Shown: positions 1-9,427 of the stretch, one piece after another | Layout: the number at the start of each line of letters is the position of its first letter | Numbering within the stretch: the stretch's first letter is position 1 | Origin: Planctomycetaceae bacterium | GTDB lineage: Bacteria; Planctomycetota; Planctomycetia; Planctomycetales; Planctomycetaceae | Direction of reading: 5' to 3' | Length of the DNA: 64,000 bases | Assembly: GCA_021732995.1 (NCBI GenBank) | Contig: JAKFWA010000128.1 | Span: 48,845-112,844 of the forward strand | Notes under the pieces: model-generated | Databases searched by the model: none | What the model saw: only the letters and a program-made list of their open reading frames with translations | Told to the model about the DNA's origin: nothing | Position numbers and translations under genes: made by a program

Positions 1-842
1 ATGGCACGGAAGTCCAACCGATCATGATGATGGGCCTGCGGAAAGCCCTGAACGTCTACGCCGCCGTCCGACCGATCAAGCTCTATCCCGGAGTGAACTC
101 GCCCCTGAAGAACACCGAACGCGGCATCGACTTCGTGATCCTGCGTGAAAACCTGGAAGGCCTGTTCGCGTCCTATGGCGGCGGCATCTTGCTGAACAAC
201 GAAGTCGCAACCGACACGATCGTCATCACGCGAAACGGCACCGAACGCATTGTGAAGTTCGCCTTCGAACTGTCACGACGTCGCAAGGGGCGACTACTGG
301 ACGGTCGCAAGCTCGTGACCTGCGTGGATAAGGCCAACTTCTTCCGCACTTTTGCCTTCTTCCGCCAGATCTTCGGCGAGGTCGCGCAGTCGTATCCCGA
401 GATCGCCACCGAAGCTCAATACGTTGACGCGGCCAGCATGCTGATGATCCAGCGGCCGGAAGCGTACGACGTCGTGGTCACGGAGAATCAGTTTGGCGAC
501 ATCCTGTCGGACCTCGGCGCAGGCTTGGTTGGCGGTCTGGGAATGGCTCCCACGGCGGAACTGGGAGACCGCTACGGCCTCTTCCAACCGACGCACGGGT
601 CTGCTCCTGACATCGCCGGTAAGGGGATCGCGAATCCACTGGCGACCATCCTGACGGCGGCCATGCTGCTGGAATGGCTGAGCTATCGAAACAACGATGC
701 GGGAGCACTCAAGGCTGCCGAAATGATTGAATCAGCAGTAACGACCATGCTGGCCACCGGCGGACCACGCACGCGCGATCTCGGCGGTACGGCCACCACT
801 CAAGAGGTTGCCGCAGCCGTTGAGCAACATCTGAAGGCCTGA
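1..842 (+). CDS. Isocitrate/isopropylmalate dehydrogenase family protein, 5' end cut by window
   Basis: This is the C-terminal 279 codons of a beta-decarboxylating NAD(P)-dependent dehydrogenase. The frame is open back to base 3, so the real start lies upstream of the window. Recognisable blocks are VILRENLEG (substrate-binding arginine region), TCVDKANFFR, VVTENQFGDILSD (metal-binding aspartates) and the cofactor loop THGSAPDIAGKGIANPLAT. The family converts 2-hydroxy acids such as isocitrate, 3-isopropylmalate, homoisocitrate or tartrate to 2-oxo acids with loss of CO2. The loop resembles isopropylmalate/homoisocitrate-type enzymes, but the exact substrate cannot be settled from this fragment. 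The next gene begins 28 bases downstream on the same strand, so the two may be co-transcribed. Confidence 0.9.
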   Translation, partial: GTEVQPIMMMGLRKALNVYAAVRPIKLYPGVNSPLKNTERGIDFVILRENLEGLFASYGGGILLNNEVATDTIVITRNGTERIVKFAFELSRRRKGRLLDGRKLVTCVDKANFFRTFAFFRQIFGEVAQSYPEIATEAQYVDAASMLMIQRPEAYDVVVTENQFGDILSDLGAGLVGGLGMAPTAELGDRYGLFQPTHGSAPDIAGKGIANPLATILTAAMLLEWLSYRNNDAGALKAAEMIESAVTTMLATGGPRTRDLGGTATTQEVAAAVEQHLKA

Positions 843-870
843 TCGCTCATTCCATCAAACGAAGGATCTC

Positions 871-1818
871 ATGGCTTACCACTTCCCACGTTGCCAGGTT
901 ATTCCTCTCCCCGATCAACAGGTGTCGATTCAGATCGATGGCGTCGAACGCACGCGCTGGCATGGCAGCCCGCAATCCACGCGTCCGTTCTTCTACCCCT
1001 TCATTGGCCCGTCAGGTTCATGCCTCACTCGCATGGGCCACCCCGGTGCGCCGAACCATGACCACCACAAGTCGATTTGGTTTGCTCACAACAAAGTGCT
1101 GGGCATCGATTTCTGGAGCGACACGACCGTCGCCCGCGTTCGTCAGAAGGAGTGGCTCGTCTATGAAGATGGCGACGAGCAAGCCGTGCTCGCAACGCGA
1201 CTGGGCTGGTTCGATGGACACGATCCCGCGGAACTCGTCGATCAGATCCTGATCGCCATCGTGCGGCCCGGTCCGAATGGAGAAACGTTCTTCGAAGTTC
1301 AAACCACGTTTCATCCGAAGTCCGACAAGCTGGAGTTCCAGCAGACGAACTTCGGATTCTTCGCCGTGCGAGTCGCCAAGAATCTTTCTGAGCACTTTGG
1401 CGGCGGGCGACTGACCAACAGCGAGGGCCTAATCGGCGAAAAGTCAGCCGACGGCAAGCCGAACATCTTCGGCAAGGCTGCGCGCTGGATGGACTACAGC
1501 GGCAGCGTGCCGGGCGATAAGACAGAAGGCATTACGTACTTCGATCATCCCTCGAATCCCGGCTATCCCGCATCTTGGCATGTGCGTGAGGACGGCTGGA
1601 TGTGCGCCTCGCCGTGCATGCAGAATCCGCTCGAAACAACCAAAGCTGCTCCGCTCAAACTCCGCTACCTGTTACACGCTCATGCCGGGCCGCTAAACGT
1701 CGAGCGAGCGACCGAAATCGCGAGGCAATTCGCCACTTGGCCGACTTACGATGTGATCAAAGGGACGAAACCGCACCGCCAGTACGAACTCAGCATCGTT
1801 CAGTCGAATCGTCAGTAA
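871..1818 (+). CDS. DUF6807 (PmoA-like) family protein
   Basis: A 315-residue protein with the typical order of the DUF6807 family, often called methane oxygenase PmoA-like although no link to methane is likely. The key block is a His/Asp cluster at residues 63-70 (HDHHKSIW) followed by FAH, then a beta-rich sandwich with WMDYSG and FDHPSNPGYPASWH. No signal peptide is seen. The ATG at 871 follows GAAGGA at a good distance. In Planctomycetota such genes lie near oxidoreductases and sugar-catabolism genes, which suggests a carbohydrate-related role, but the activity is unknown. It is in a tight co-directional group with the dehydrogenase before it and the secreted protein after it (21-base gap). 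Confidence 0.82.
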   Translation: MAYHFPRCQVIPLPDQQVSIQIDGVERTRWHGSPQSTRPFFYPFIGPSGSCLTRMGHPGAPNHDHHKSIWFAHNKVLGIDFWSDTTVARVRQKEWLVYEDGDEQAVLATRLGWFDGHDPAELVDQILIAIVRPGPNGETFFEVQTTFHPKSDKLEFQQTNFGFFAVRVAKNLSEHFGGGRLTNSEGLIGEKSADGKPNIFGKAARWMDYSGSVPGDKTEGITYFDHPSNPGYPASWHVREDGWMCASPCMQNPLETTKAAPLKLRYLLHAHAGPLNVERATEIARQFATWPTYDVIKGTKPHRQYELSIVQSNRQ

Positions 1819-1839
1819 TCCGGGCTCAGGAATTCAAAG

Positions 1840-3777
1840 ATGTCATCAGGACGCACCTGCCGTGCTCTTTGCATATGGCTACTGCTCATCGGATTCGCTC
1901 GCGCGGACGTTGGTGATCCGCAGGTCAGAACAAATCACCCGTGGTACCCGGGCGAACTGGCGTGTTCGACCTTCGAGCGGTTGTTTGAGACTCAAGCCGA
2001 CATCTATGAGCGAGTCGTCGGTCATCGTCCGCAGACTGATCATGATAAGGCGCTCGCCGCATGGCTGTGGCGAAACACGCACTACGCTCACGGCGAAGAA
2101 GGTACCGAAGATCTGTGGAGCCAAGGCTTCATGAAGGGGTCCGATCTTCGCAACCGTGAATACTGGACCGGGCTATTCGCTCACGGCTTCGGCCTGTGCG
2201 GAACGACTCATTCACAGTGGACGGCCGAGATGGAAGCCTTGCTGGGTCACGGCCGAGGTCGCGGCGTCGGAGTTGACGGGCACAATTCGTTCGAAGTGTT
2301 TTTGACAGGCGGACCCTACGGTAGCGGTCGCTGGGCGCTCCTCGATCACGACATCTCAACCGTGGTATTCAATAATGACGGCACCGCATTGCTGCCTCTG
2401 GCAGAAGTGCGAGCGAATTGGAAGCAGCTTACGGACCGCCGCCACAATCCCGATCGCCAGCACGGCTGGCTGGTCTGCGGGCTGCACCCCGACGATGGCG
2501 GCGTCTATCGGCGCTATGAAGTGGCCGAGTATCTCGCGGGCTACACTGGCCCTTCGCCCCGAGTTCATCTGCGACGCGGGGAATCCATGCGGCGTTATCT
2601 GCAGCCGGGACTCGGCAGCGGCAAGCAGTTCGTCTTCTGGGGCCGCAACTACATGACCGCCGGTATTCCCGGCCTTGAGCGTTCTCAAACGTGGGTCAAT
2701 CAGCCTGACAAGATGCACGGTTCCAAAGACGGAACTGGCTACGAACCCGGCCAGGCTCGCTTCGGCAATGTGCTGTTCTCGTATCATCCCTTCTTTGGGG
2801 ACGAGAGTTATCGCGAAGCTGTCGTCTCCGAGGACGACCAGCAAGTCACGTTTGAATTTCAATCGCCCTACATCATCGGCGCCACTCCACCGAATAGCGA
2901 ACGCTGGGGCATCTATGACAAAGGCTGCAAGAACGGGCTGGTGGTGCGCGGACCTGTGAAATGTGGTGTCTCCGTATCCATCGACCGTGGCCAAACGTGG
3001 CAAGATGGTGGAACGCTTCGAGACGAACTCGACCTCACAGACATCGTCAAAGGTCGCAGGCAGTATTTCTTGCGAGTGCACGCCAGCGCGAAGAAGCTGG
3101 CTCAATCGGAGGAAGGCATCACCATCACCACGATCTGTCAGGCCAACCCTGCCGTGATGCCGCAACTCAAAGACAACGGCAGCGAAGTGCGCTATGAAAC
3201 CTCAGCGACCGCAGTCGTCTCTGCGGGACCGAACATCGCTCAGGCAGCTGCCCATGTAGTCGACGGCAAGTTTGGTTCGCCACGAGTTACCCTCGAACTG
3301 AAAACTCCTCACGGCGAACCAGTCGTCGAAGTTGTCGCGGCGGCGCATGTCTTGTCGAGTAATCCACCGAATCCGGAGTTCAAGTATCAGATTGAATTCT
3401 CCACGGACTCCGGCCGCTCATGGAAACCAATCGTCAAGGACTGGACCATCACTCGACTTGGCGGTGAACCCGCTGATTTCTGGTCACAGAGTCTCTGCTG
3501 GGGCAAAGCCGCCATGCCTGAGGCCGATGCTAAATCAGTTCAGGTCCGCTTTCGAAATGACGGTGGCAAGTCGTACGCCCGCGCCGAAGCGCACCTCATC
3601 TACCGCACGCAAAATCGCGACACGACGGACGTCACTTTTGCCTGGGAAGATGCTGCGGGGCCTCATAAACACATCCATGTCGCCAAGTCGGCGACTAACT
3701 CGTGGACCGTCCCGACCGGCAAGCAAACACGCACGAAGTGGGTTGATTTCACATTGAGCCCTGCCCGCTCTCGCTAG
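1840..3777 (+). CDS. Secreted protein with transglutaminase-like N-terminal half
   Basis: A 645-residue protein with a signal peptide (WLLLIGFARA, residues 13-22). The first half has a possible Cys-His-Asp triad of the transglutaminase/papain-like fold: Cys120 in FGLCGTTHSQ, His148 in GHNSFEVF and Asp169 or Asp171 in WALLDHDIS. The rest (about 220-645) is beta-rich, with two stretches that look like sialidase/Ig-type modules (SIDRGQTWQDGG and FSTDSGRSWKPI). AGGA precedes the ATG. I know of no named family for the whole protein. It may act on proteins or glycopeptides outside the cytoplasm, which is inference from the triad and the leader only. It is the last gene of the group starting at the window edge. 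Confidence 0.7.
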   Translation: MSSGRTCRALCIWLLLIGFARADVGDPQVRTNHPWYPGELACSTFERLFETQADIYERVVGHRPQTDHDKALAAWLWRNTHYAHGEEGTEDLWSQGFMKGSDLRNREYWTGLFAHGFGLCGTTHSQWTAEMEALLGHGRGRGVGVDGHNSFEVFLTGGPYGSGRWALLDHDISTVVFNNDGTALLPLAEVRANWKQLTDRRHNPDRQHGWLVCGLHPDDGGVYRRYEVAEYLAGYTGPSPRVHLRRGESMRRYLQPGLGSGKQFVFWGRNYMTAGIPGLERSQTWVNQPDKMHGSKDGTGYEPGQARFGNVLFSYHPFFGDESYREAVVSEDDQQVTFEFQSPYIIGATPPNSERWGIYDKGCKNGLVVRGPVKCGVSVSIDRGQTWQDGGTLRDELDLTDIVKGRRQYFLRVHASAKKLAQSEEGITITTICQANPAVMPQLKDNGSEVRYETSATAVVSAGPNIAQAAAHVVDGKFGSPRVTLELKTPHGEPVVEVVAAAHVLSSNPPNPEFKYQIEFSTDSGRSWKPIVKDWTITRLGGEPADFWSQSLCWGKAAMPEADAKSVQVRFRNDGGKSYARAEAHLIYRTQNRDTTDVTFAWEDAAGPHKHIHVAKSATNSWTVPTGKQTRTKWVDFTLSPARSR

Positions 3778-3812
3778 CCGAGAGCTCATTCCGGCAAACC
3801 TCAAAACAAGAA

Positions 3813-3865
3813 AACGCTGACCAGCGCAGTTCACACATCAGTGCGAATCAGCGTTGATCAGCGTT
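3813..3865 (-). terminator. Hairpin after fabI, REP-like
   Basis: An 11-bp inverted repeat (3813-3823 with 3855-3865, one G-U pair) encloses a second partial copy of the CAGCGTT motif. Read on the minus strand it is followed by a T-rich stretch (TTTTCTTGTTTTG), as expected for an intrinsic terminator of fabI. It also lies in the convergent gap after the plus-strand gene ending at 3777, and the repeated AACGCTGA units make it look like a palindromic repeat element. Confidence 0.6.
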
Positions 3866-3890
3866 CTTTGAGTCTCAACTGCAAACTCGT

Positions 3891-4721
3891 CTAAGCGGAA
3901 GCTCCGCCGACGTTCGCCTGCACGTCAACTGGCGGTGCACCCATCACGTGGTAACCGCAATCGACGTGGACGTTCTCACCGGTGATACCGCTGGCGAGGT
4001 GGCTCAACAGGAACATGCCGGTGTTGCCGACCTCTTCGAACGTCACGTTGCGACGCAGCGGTGAAAACTCCTCGTAGAGCTTCTGCATCAGGTCGAAGTC
4101 ACCGACGGCCGATGCTGCCAGAGTCTTCAGAGGACCGGCGCTCAACGCGTTGACTCGAATCTGCTTCTCCGAACCGAGTTCGTGAGCGAGATACTCCACG
4201 GACGACTCAAGGGCTGACTTGCAGAGCCCCATCATGTTGTAGCCGGGGATGACCTTCTCACCGCCCAAGTAGGTCAGCGTCAGCATCGCGCCGCCGGGAA
4301 CCAGCAGGTCTTTCGCTCGCTTGGCCAAGGCGATCAAGCTGAAGCAGCTGATGTCCATCGCCAGCTTGAAGCCGTCGCGAGAGCAGTTGTAGACCGGTCC
4401 CTTGAGATCTTCGACGGACGCAAACGCGATCGAGTGCAGCACGAAATCGAGCGTTCCATACACCTCTTTCGCCTTGGCAAACACGGCGTCGACATTGGCG
4501 TCGTTGGAGACGTCGCAAGGCATAACCAGCTTCGGGTTCAGCGGGTCGACCAGTTGACGCAGCCGACGTTCCATGCGTGGCCGCTCAGGATCTTTGTCCG
4601 GCAGGTGAGTGAAGCCGATTTCCGCTCCCTCTTCGTGCAGCTTTTGCGTAATCGCCCAGGCGATCGAACGGTCGTTGGCGATGCCAAAAACCAGACCTTT
4701 CTTGCCGGTAAACAGTCCCAT
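3891..4721 (-). CDS. fabI: Enoyl-[acyl-carrier-protein] reductase (NADH)
   Basis: A 276-residue FabI, which reduces enoyl-ACP in the last step of each fatty-acid elongation cycle. The short-chain dehydrogenase fold is intact: cofactor loop [10 protein letters not shown] (13-22), HSIAFA near 96-101, and the catalytic set Tyr151, Tyr161 and Lys168 in [20 protein letters not shown], followed by [16 protein letters not shown] place the start at 4721 because AAGGA lies just upstream of it and the protein then begins [14 protein letters not shown] as in known FabI. A 26-residue upstream extension has no family counterpart. Length is normal for the family. The gene stands alone, divergent from the gene at 5026. 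Confidence 0.95.
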   Translation of the reverse strand: MGLFTGKKGLVFGIANDRSIAWAITQKLHEEGAEIGFTHLPDKDPERPRMERRLRQLVDPLNPKLVMPCDVSNDANVDAVFAKAKEVYGTLDFVLHSIAFASVEDLKGPVYNCSRDGFKLAMDISCFSLIALAKRAKDLLVPGGAMLTLTYLGGEKVIPGYNMMGLCKSALESSVEYLAHELGSEKQIRVNALSAGPLKTLAASAVGDFDLMQKLYEEFSPLRRNVTFEEVGNTGMFLLSHLASGITGENVHVDCGYHVMGAPPVDVQANVGGASA

Positions 4722-5025
4722 GTGTGTGTCCTTCAAAGTAGCATTGCGGTCGCGCCGCAGCGTGGGATGGCTCGCAAGAACCATCAGTATCATTGGCAAA
4801 GCCAGCCGACCTTGCCCGCACTTCGGGAAAAACCGACTCGCCCGAAGCGAGGCGGACGATATCCAGCCGGGAAACAGGGTTCAACTCGCAGATTATCAGG
4901 GAATCCGTGCTCCGTTCGATGGTCTGCCTGCGATAAACTGCCGTTGAAACGTCAATGTCTCATTGCGAAGTTGTTGAATCAGGAGAACAAGCCTTCTCCG
5001 GGTAATGCTTGAAGCGAGGTTTGTG
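4722..5025. other. Divergent intergenic region
   Basis: About 300 bases between the fabI start (minus) and a secreted coiled-coil gene (plus). It must hold promoters for both. I see ribosome-binding sites at both edges but no promoter boxes or repeats I can support, and no believable gene. Confidence 0.5.
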
Positions 5026-5862
5026 ATGTTAAGAGTACGATTCACCCTGGCCGCTACCGCCTGCATCGTCACTCTATCCAGTTCAGCAGTGTCCCCGGTT
5101 TTCGCCCAAACCAAGGGCAAAACCAACGGAGTGACGCAGCAGCAACAGGAGCAGGCCAAACAAGCTACCGAGCTTCTGCAGGCCGACGTGCAGCAATTGA
5201 ACGTCGCTGAACAGCAGATGGCAGCGGCGATGGCCAACGTCAAAAAGGCTGTAAAGTCGGCCGAAGAGGCTGAGAAGAAAGCTCAAGATCAGCACGAGCG
5301 TTCCATGGGGCTCGACAAGCTCCTCGCGGACCAACGAGCCGCTCATAAAGACCTCAAAGACGCCAGCGAACCGCTGCTGAATGAATTTCACAAGTCCGAA
5401 GACTACGCCAAAGCCAAGGCGAAAGCTGAAACCGCAAAGCAGAGGCTCGCGCAACTCAAGTCGAACACCAGTTTGTCCGCGGCGGATAAGACGCGAGCTG
5501 AACGTGAAGCCGCCGAGGATTCGCTGGGAGTCAGCCTCGCCGAAAAGAATTTCCTCGAAGAGCACCCCAAACTCAAAGACTTGAGAAGCAGTTCAGCCAA
5601 GATCGACAAAGAGATGTCGTCGCTGCGAGCCAAGATCCACGCCGCCGTGGATAACGACAACAGTGTGAAAACCGCTGAAGTGGAATTGGAAAAAGCCCGG
5701 GCCGAATTCAAGCAGGCTCAGCAGACAGTGGGGCAGTTGAGGCAAAAGGCTGGCTTTGATCGCACTGTTGCCATTAAAGAGCAGCAGGAAGCGTTGATGG
5801 CTCAGATGCTGGAGAGGATGCAAAGCCAGCGAGGCCGAGGCGGTCGCGGACGGAAGAGATAA
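5026..5862 (+). CDS. Secreted coiled-coil protein of unknown function
   Basis: A 278-residue protein with a signal peptide (hydrophobic core 6-20, likely cut after VFA at residue 27). The mature part is rich in Ala, Lys, Glu and Gln with long heptad-like stretches (about 40-250), so mostly alpha-helical coiled coil. It ends in a Gly/Arg tail (RGRGGRGRKR). I choose the ATG at 5026, with GAGG upstream, rather than one seven codons earlier. No family was recognised. It could be a periplasmic or envelope-associated structural protein. It is divergent from fabI and followed by a small membrane protein. Confidence 0.75.
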   Translation: MLRVRFTLAATACIVTLSSSAVSPVFAQTKGKTNGVTQQQQEQAKQATELLQADVQQLNVAEQQMAAAMANVKKAVKSAEEAEKKAQDQHERSMGLDKLLADQRAAHKDLKDASEPLLNEFHKSEDYAKAKAKAETAKQRLAQLKSNTSLSAADKTRAEREAAEDSLGVSLAEKNFLEEHPKLKDLRSSSAKIDKEMSSLRAKIHAAVDNDNSVKTAEVELEKARAEFKQAQQTVGQLRQKAGFDRTVAIKEQQEALMAQMLERMQSQRGRGGRGRKR

Positions 5863-5922
5863 AGTCCTTCGGTCTGCGACGGCAAAAGCGTCTTCCATGT
5901 TGCGATCACCAAAGGATTAGCC

Positions 5923-6483
5923 ATGTGGTTCACAGAAGACGCCTGGTCGCCCATCATCGCCTGTCTGGTCGGCTGCGGAGTTCTCTTCGGAGCGTACGCG
6001 ATCACTCAGCGGTCCAAGCTGCTGATTGGCATTCCGGTGCTATTGGTGGTCGCGGTGCTCGCGTTCTTCGTCGACAAGGCAGTCGTCACCGATCGCGAAC
6101 GTGTTGAGCTAACGTTGCTCGACCTGATCAACTCGTTTGTCGAAGAGTCTCAGCAGGCCGATAAGAACAAAGAGCCGCAATGCATCCGGTTCTTCAGCGA
6201 GCAGAACAAACGAGACCGCGCACGTGTCGGCGCGGCCGTTGTGTTTGTGCGTGTCGATGACCAGCGTATTACCGATGTGCAGATCCAGATGACTAACCAG
6301 AACACGCGAGCGGTCACGCACTTCCGGGCAAACGGCAACGTGACAGTAGGTGGCGGTGGCGGGCACTACTCCTCGCGTTGGGAACTCACCTGGCAGAAGG
6401 AAGCTGGTGAGTGGAAGGTCACCACCACACGGATGCTTAACGTGATGACCGGTGTAGAACAGGCAATTCCGCGAGTTGACTGA
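5923..6483 (+). CDS. Small membrane protein with NTF2/SnoaL-like C-terminal domain
   Basis: A 186-residue protein. Two membrane segments (about 10-28 and 33-51) form a hairpin, leaving a soluble domain of about 130 residues. The soluble part starts with helices (LTLLDLINSFVEESQQ) and ends in sheets containing YSSRWELTWQKEAGEWKVT, the usual pattern of an NTF2-like cone fold. This fold call is by eye. AAAGGA precedes the ATG. Sixty bases separate it from the coiled-coil gene upstream, so co-transcription is possible. Confidence 0.75.
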   Translation: MWFTEDAWSPIIACLVGCGVLFGAYAITQRSKLLIGIPVLLVVAVLAFFVDKAVVTDRERVELTLLDLINSFVEESQQADKNKEPQCIRFFSEQNKRDRARVGAAVVFVRVDDQRITDVQIQMTNQNTRAVTHFRANGNVTVGGGGGHYSSRWELTWQKEAGEWKVTTTRMLNVMTGVEQAIPRVD

Positions 6484-6537
6484 AAATCGTCAGACAAATT
6501 GGCGTCCTGAATGATCTCCAGCGCTCTGTTTGATCCG

Positions 6538-6558
6538 ACGCTCACTGGCGAGCGTTTT
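6538..6558 (+). terminator. Possible weak terminator
   Basis: A 6-bp stem (6538-6543 with 6550-6555) and 6-base loop run into TTTT. It lies 55 bases after the stop of the small membrane protein. The stem is short, so this is only a candidate. Confidence 0.4.
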
Positions 6559-6687
6559 CGTTCGACCGTGCCTATGATCGTCCTGCTGCATCGCAGTCCT
6601 GCTTCATCTATCTGACCGAACTCTCACACATGGCATGTTCATGCCGTGGACGGTATGCGATGCAGCCCGACTAAAGGAGTTTCCACG

Positions 6688-9114
6688 ATGCTAAGAACTC
6701 GCATGAGGTCCCTCTGCGTAGCCGCCGTCGCCATCTGCGCGGCATGGCTCGCCAGCCCGGTTTGGGCTCAATCAACCAACAAACTCAAGCTCTCGCACGC
6801 CGCTGGTGAGGAAGTCCTCTTTGCCGCCACCTGGAACGGCTGGAGCGAGCCCAATCCGAAATCAACCAACCGCACAGAGAAGCTGCTCGCCGAGCAATCT
6901 CTCCGAGACTTCTTCAATGACCTCTCGAACGAGGTCAATCGGCTCGTCGAAGAGCAGGCAACCAACACGGGCGCACCTCAGGCAACCGTCGTAGCCAAGA
7001 CGCTACCGCTGCTGCTGAAGACAGCGATCACTCATCCAGGGACAGTCGTCCTCAACCACGTGGACGAAAAGGCCGATCAGGTCCAGTTTGCGATCGTGAT
7101 TGATGCTGAAAAGGATATTGAATCCGTCAACGACGCCATCGCAAAGCTGACAGCACTGGCTCCCCCTGAGGGACCGCACCGCCTCGTTCAAGAGAAGATC
7201 GGTAACGGCAAGTTCTACCGTCCCGCAGAAGCGATCCCGAACTCCCCACTCGTGCGCATCGGAACGATGGGCACTCACGTGATCCTGACTCTGGGTGAAG
7301 ACACGACTCAACCGCTCCTCAATCGGTTGCAGCAGAAGAAAAATGCCGGATGGGTCGAAAGCATCCTGCGCGATCTGCCGGTCGAACGACCTGAGCTACT
7401 GGTCTACGCGAACATCAAGCAAATCCTGGCAGCCGTCAAAGAGGCCAACCCGTCGCCGCAGTTCGACGCCGGAGTGAAGGCCTTTGGCTTCGACAACGTG
7501 ACCAGCTTTGCGATGGTTGGCGGCTTGGACGCCGTCGGCATGCACGTCAACAGCCTGCTTGGCCTGAAGGGTGAGCCACACGGCCTGCTGGCTCTGATTC
7601 CCAACAAGCCGATCACTCTGGATGCGTTCAAGCGAGTACCCGCAACAGCGTCGCAGGCCACCATCGTGCGCTTCGATCTCGCCCACGTCATGGACACCGT
7701 GCTGAACATCGTGGGCGACATGGACCCGCGGGCGAAGGAAGACGCCGAGACGGGACTCGCCAGCATCGAGCGGCAGATTGGTTTCTCGATCAAGGATGAT
7801 CTGTGCAAGGGCCTCGGCGATGAATGGACGCTCTACACGTCCGGCAGCGAGGGCGGAGCGATGTTCATTCCGGGCATCGTGCTGTCGTCGTCGATCCGAG
7901 ATCAGCAGAAAGTCCAGAAAGCACTGGATGTGCTCTTCATGGCGTTGAAGGGCTTCTCACAGCAGGCTGGACCGCGTGCTCCCTTTACCGTGCAGGAATA
8001 CACGGTCAAAGGCAACAAGGCGGTACGTCTGCAGCTCAACAACATTCCGCTGGCGATTTCGCCTTCCTGGGCACTCACCAAGGATGAACTGGTCATCAGC
8101 CTGACTCCGCAGTTGGTCAGCAGTCACTTGTCGCAAGCGGGCAAGCCTTCATTGGCGGAATCGGACGTCCTGAAAGACAGCTTCAAGCGTCAGCCCAAAC
8201 CCATCGCCGTCAGCTACTCCGATCCCAAGCCCAGCCTGCAGGGCGCGTACTCCCTGGTCAACACTTTCGCCCCCGTCCTCACGGGGCAGTTGGCTCAGCA
8301 AGGCATCAACTTCACGCTGCCGCCGTTGCCGCCGCTGTCGGACATTGAGCAGCATTTGCAGCCCAACGTGACCACGTTCGGCTTTACCAAAGACGGATTG
8401 CGTTCGGAAACTCATGGAGTCATTCCGAGCGGCGTGGAAATCGGCCCTGCGTCGTCAGCCGTGCTGGTCGCGCTCCTGCTACCCGCAGTTCAACAGGCTC
8501 GCGAGGCAGCTCGCCGTTCGCAGAGTATGAACAATCTCAAGCAGATTGGGCTGGCGCTGCACAATTCACACGATGTTGGCAACCGATTCCCGGGAGCGGC
8601 TATCCGAGACAAGAACGGCAAGGCATTGCTCAGTTGGCGGGTGCATATCTTGCCCTATATCGAGCAGGCACCCCTGTACCAGCAGTTCCATTTGGATGAG
8701 CCGTGGGACAGCCCCCACAACAAAGCCCTCATTGAGCAGATGCCTGCGGTCTATGGCTCCACAAACAACCCGGACCTCGTCAAACAAGGGAAGACAACTT
8801 ACCTAGCCCCAACGGGAGAGGGCACTGGCTGGGACGATCCAAAGGGAAACCAGATCCGCAGCTTCACGGACGGAACCAGCAACACCATTCTGGCCGTCGA
8901 AGCTCATCGCGACGCGGCGGTGATCTGGACCAAGCCAGACGACCTGCTTGTTGACTTCGAGAACCCGCAAAAAAGCTTGAAAAGCGTTCGAGCTGGTGGC
9001 TTCCAGGCGTTGTTCGCCGATGGCTCCGTGCGGTTCATCAGTGACAACATCAATCTCGACACGCTGCGAGCTCTCTTCACCCGTGGCGGTGGCGAGGCTA
9101 TTGGAGCCTTCTAG
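6688..9114 (+). CDS. Secreted protein with C-terminal DUF1559 domain
   Basis: An 808-residue protein. A signal peptide ([17 protein letters not shown]) is likely cut at residue 27. Residues about 30-590 form a large region of unknown type. From about 592 a complete DUF1559 (SBP_bac_10) module begins with [19 protein letters not shown] and [12 protein letters not shown] and ends with [17 protein letters not shown]1559 normally sits directly behind an N-terminal type IV-prepilin helix. Here only the second half of that helix survives, inside the chain. AAAGGAG lies at ideal spacing from the ATG at 6688, so an in-frame ATG 14 codons earlier is unlikely. Function is unknown and probably extracytoplasmic. 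Confidence 0.9.
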   Translation: MLRTRMRSLCVAAVAICAAWLASPVWAQSTNKLKLSHAAGEEVLFAATWNGWSEPNPKSTNRTEKLLAEQSLRDFFNDLSNEVNRLVEEQATNTGAPQATVVAKTLPLLLKTAITHPGTVVLNHVDEKADQVQFAIVIDAEKDIESVNDAIAKLTALAPPEGPHRLVQEKIGNGKFYRPAEAIPNSPLVRIGTMGTHVILTLGEDTTQPLLNRLQQKKNAGWVESILRDLPVERPELLVYANIKQILAAVKEANPSPQFDAGVKAFGFDNVTSFAMVGGLDAVGMHVNSLLGLKGEPHGLLALIPNKPITLDAFKRVPATASQATIVRFDLAHVMDTVLNIVGDMDPRAKEDAETGLASIERQIGFSIKDDLCKGLGDEWTLYTSGSEGGAMFIPGIVLSSSIRDQQKVQKALDVLFMALKGFSQQAGPRAPFTVQEYTVKGNKAVRLQLNNIPLAISPSWALTKDELVISLTPQLVSSHLSQAGKPSLAESDVLKDSFKRQPKPIAVSYSDPKPSLQGAYSLVNTFAPVLTGQLAQQGINFTLPPLPPLSDIEQHLQPNVTTFGFTKDGLRSETHGVIPSGVEIGPASSAVLVALLLPAVQQAREAARRSQSMNNLKQIGLALHNSHDVGNRFPGAAIRDKNGKALLSWRVHILPYIEQAPLYQQFHLDEPWDSPHNKALIEQMPAVYGSTNNPDLVKQGKTTYLAPTGEGTGWDDPKGNQIRSFTDGTSNTILAVEAHRDAAVIWTKPDDLLVDFENPQKSLKSVRAGGFQALFADGSVRFISDNINLDTLRALFTRGGGEAIGAF

Positions 9115-9143
9115 TCGCCCGTAGTTCGGCTCGTAGTAATCAA

Positions 9144-9205
9144 CGTCCGCGTGAAGGTTGACTCGCTCTTCTGAGCAAGCCAACCAGCACGCGGACGCTT
9201 GTTTT
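9144..9205 (+). terminator. Intrinsic terminator after the DUF1559 gene
   Basis: A perfect 10-bp GC-rich stem (9144-9153 with 9188-9197), extended by inner pairs GGTTG/CAACC, is followed by CTTGTTTT. It starts 30 bases after the stop codon. Confidence 0.8.
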
Positions 9206-9281
9206 CAGTAATTGCCCCACCGACCTGACAACAGGTTCCGGTCGGCGGCCTCGGCACGATGTGCCTGATGTACTTTCGAGA

Positions 9282-9346
9282 AGGATCTCGCTCCAACGAC
9301 ACCCCGAATCACTGCCATAGTGTTCATTTATTCAGAGCGAGATCCT
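9282..9346. repeat. 12-bp perfect inverted repeat in leader region
   Basis: AGGATCTCGCTC at 9282-9293 is repeated inverted at 9335-9346 with a 41-base spacer. It sits upstream of the methyltransferase/glycosyltransferase operon and could form a leader hairpin or bind a dimeric regulator. There is no T-run, so a terminator is less likely. Confidence 0.6.
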
Positions 9347-9427
9347 GACTCGGTGCTATGGTTATGTCGCAAGCCCGACAGTGCGTTTTGCGGGCTGTGC
9401 CTGTCGACTCCGTCACCGAGAACACAT

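Larger units (their letters stand above)
9115..9427. other. Gene-free stretch with terminator and an inverted repeat
   Basis: This 313-base gap holds a strong terminator (9144-9205) for the DUF1559 gene, a GC-rich inverted stretch near 9220-9246, and a perfect 12-bp inverted repeat (9282-9293 with 9335-9346) about 80 bases before the methyltransferase start. No believable gene is present. Confidence 0.6.
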
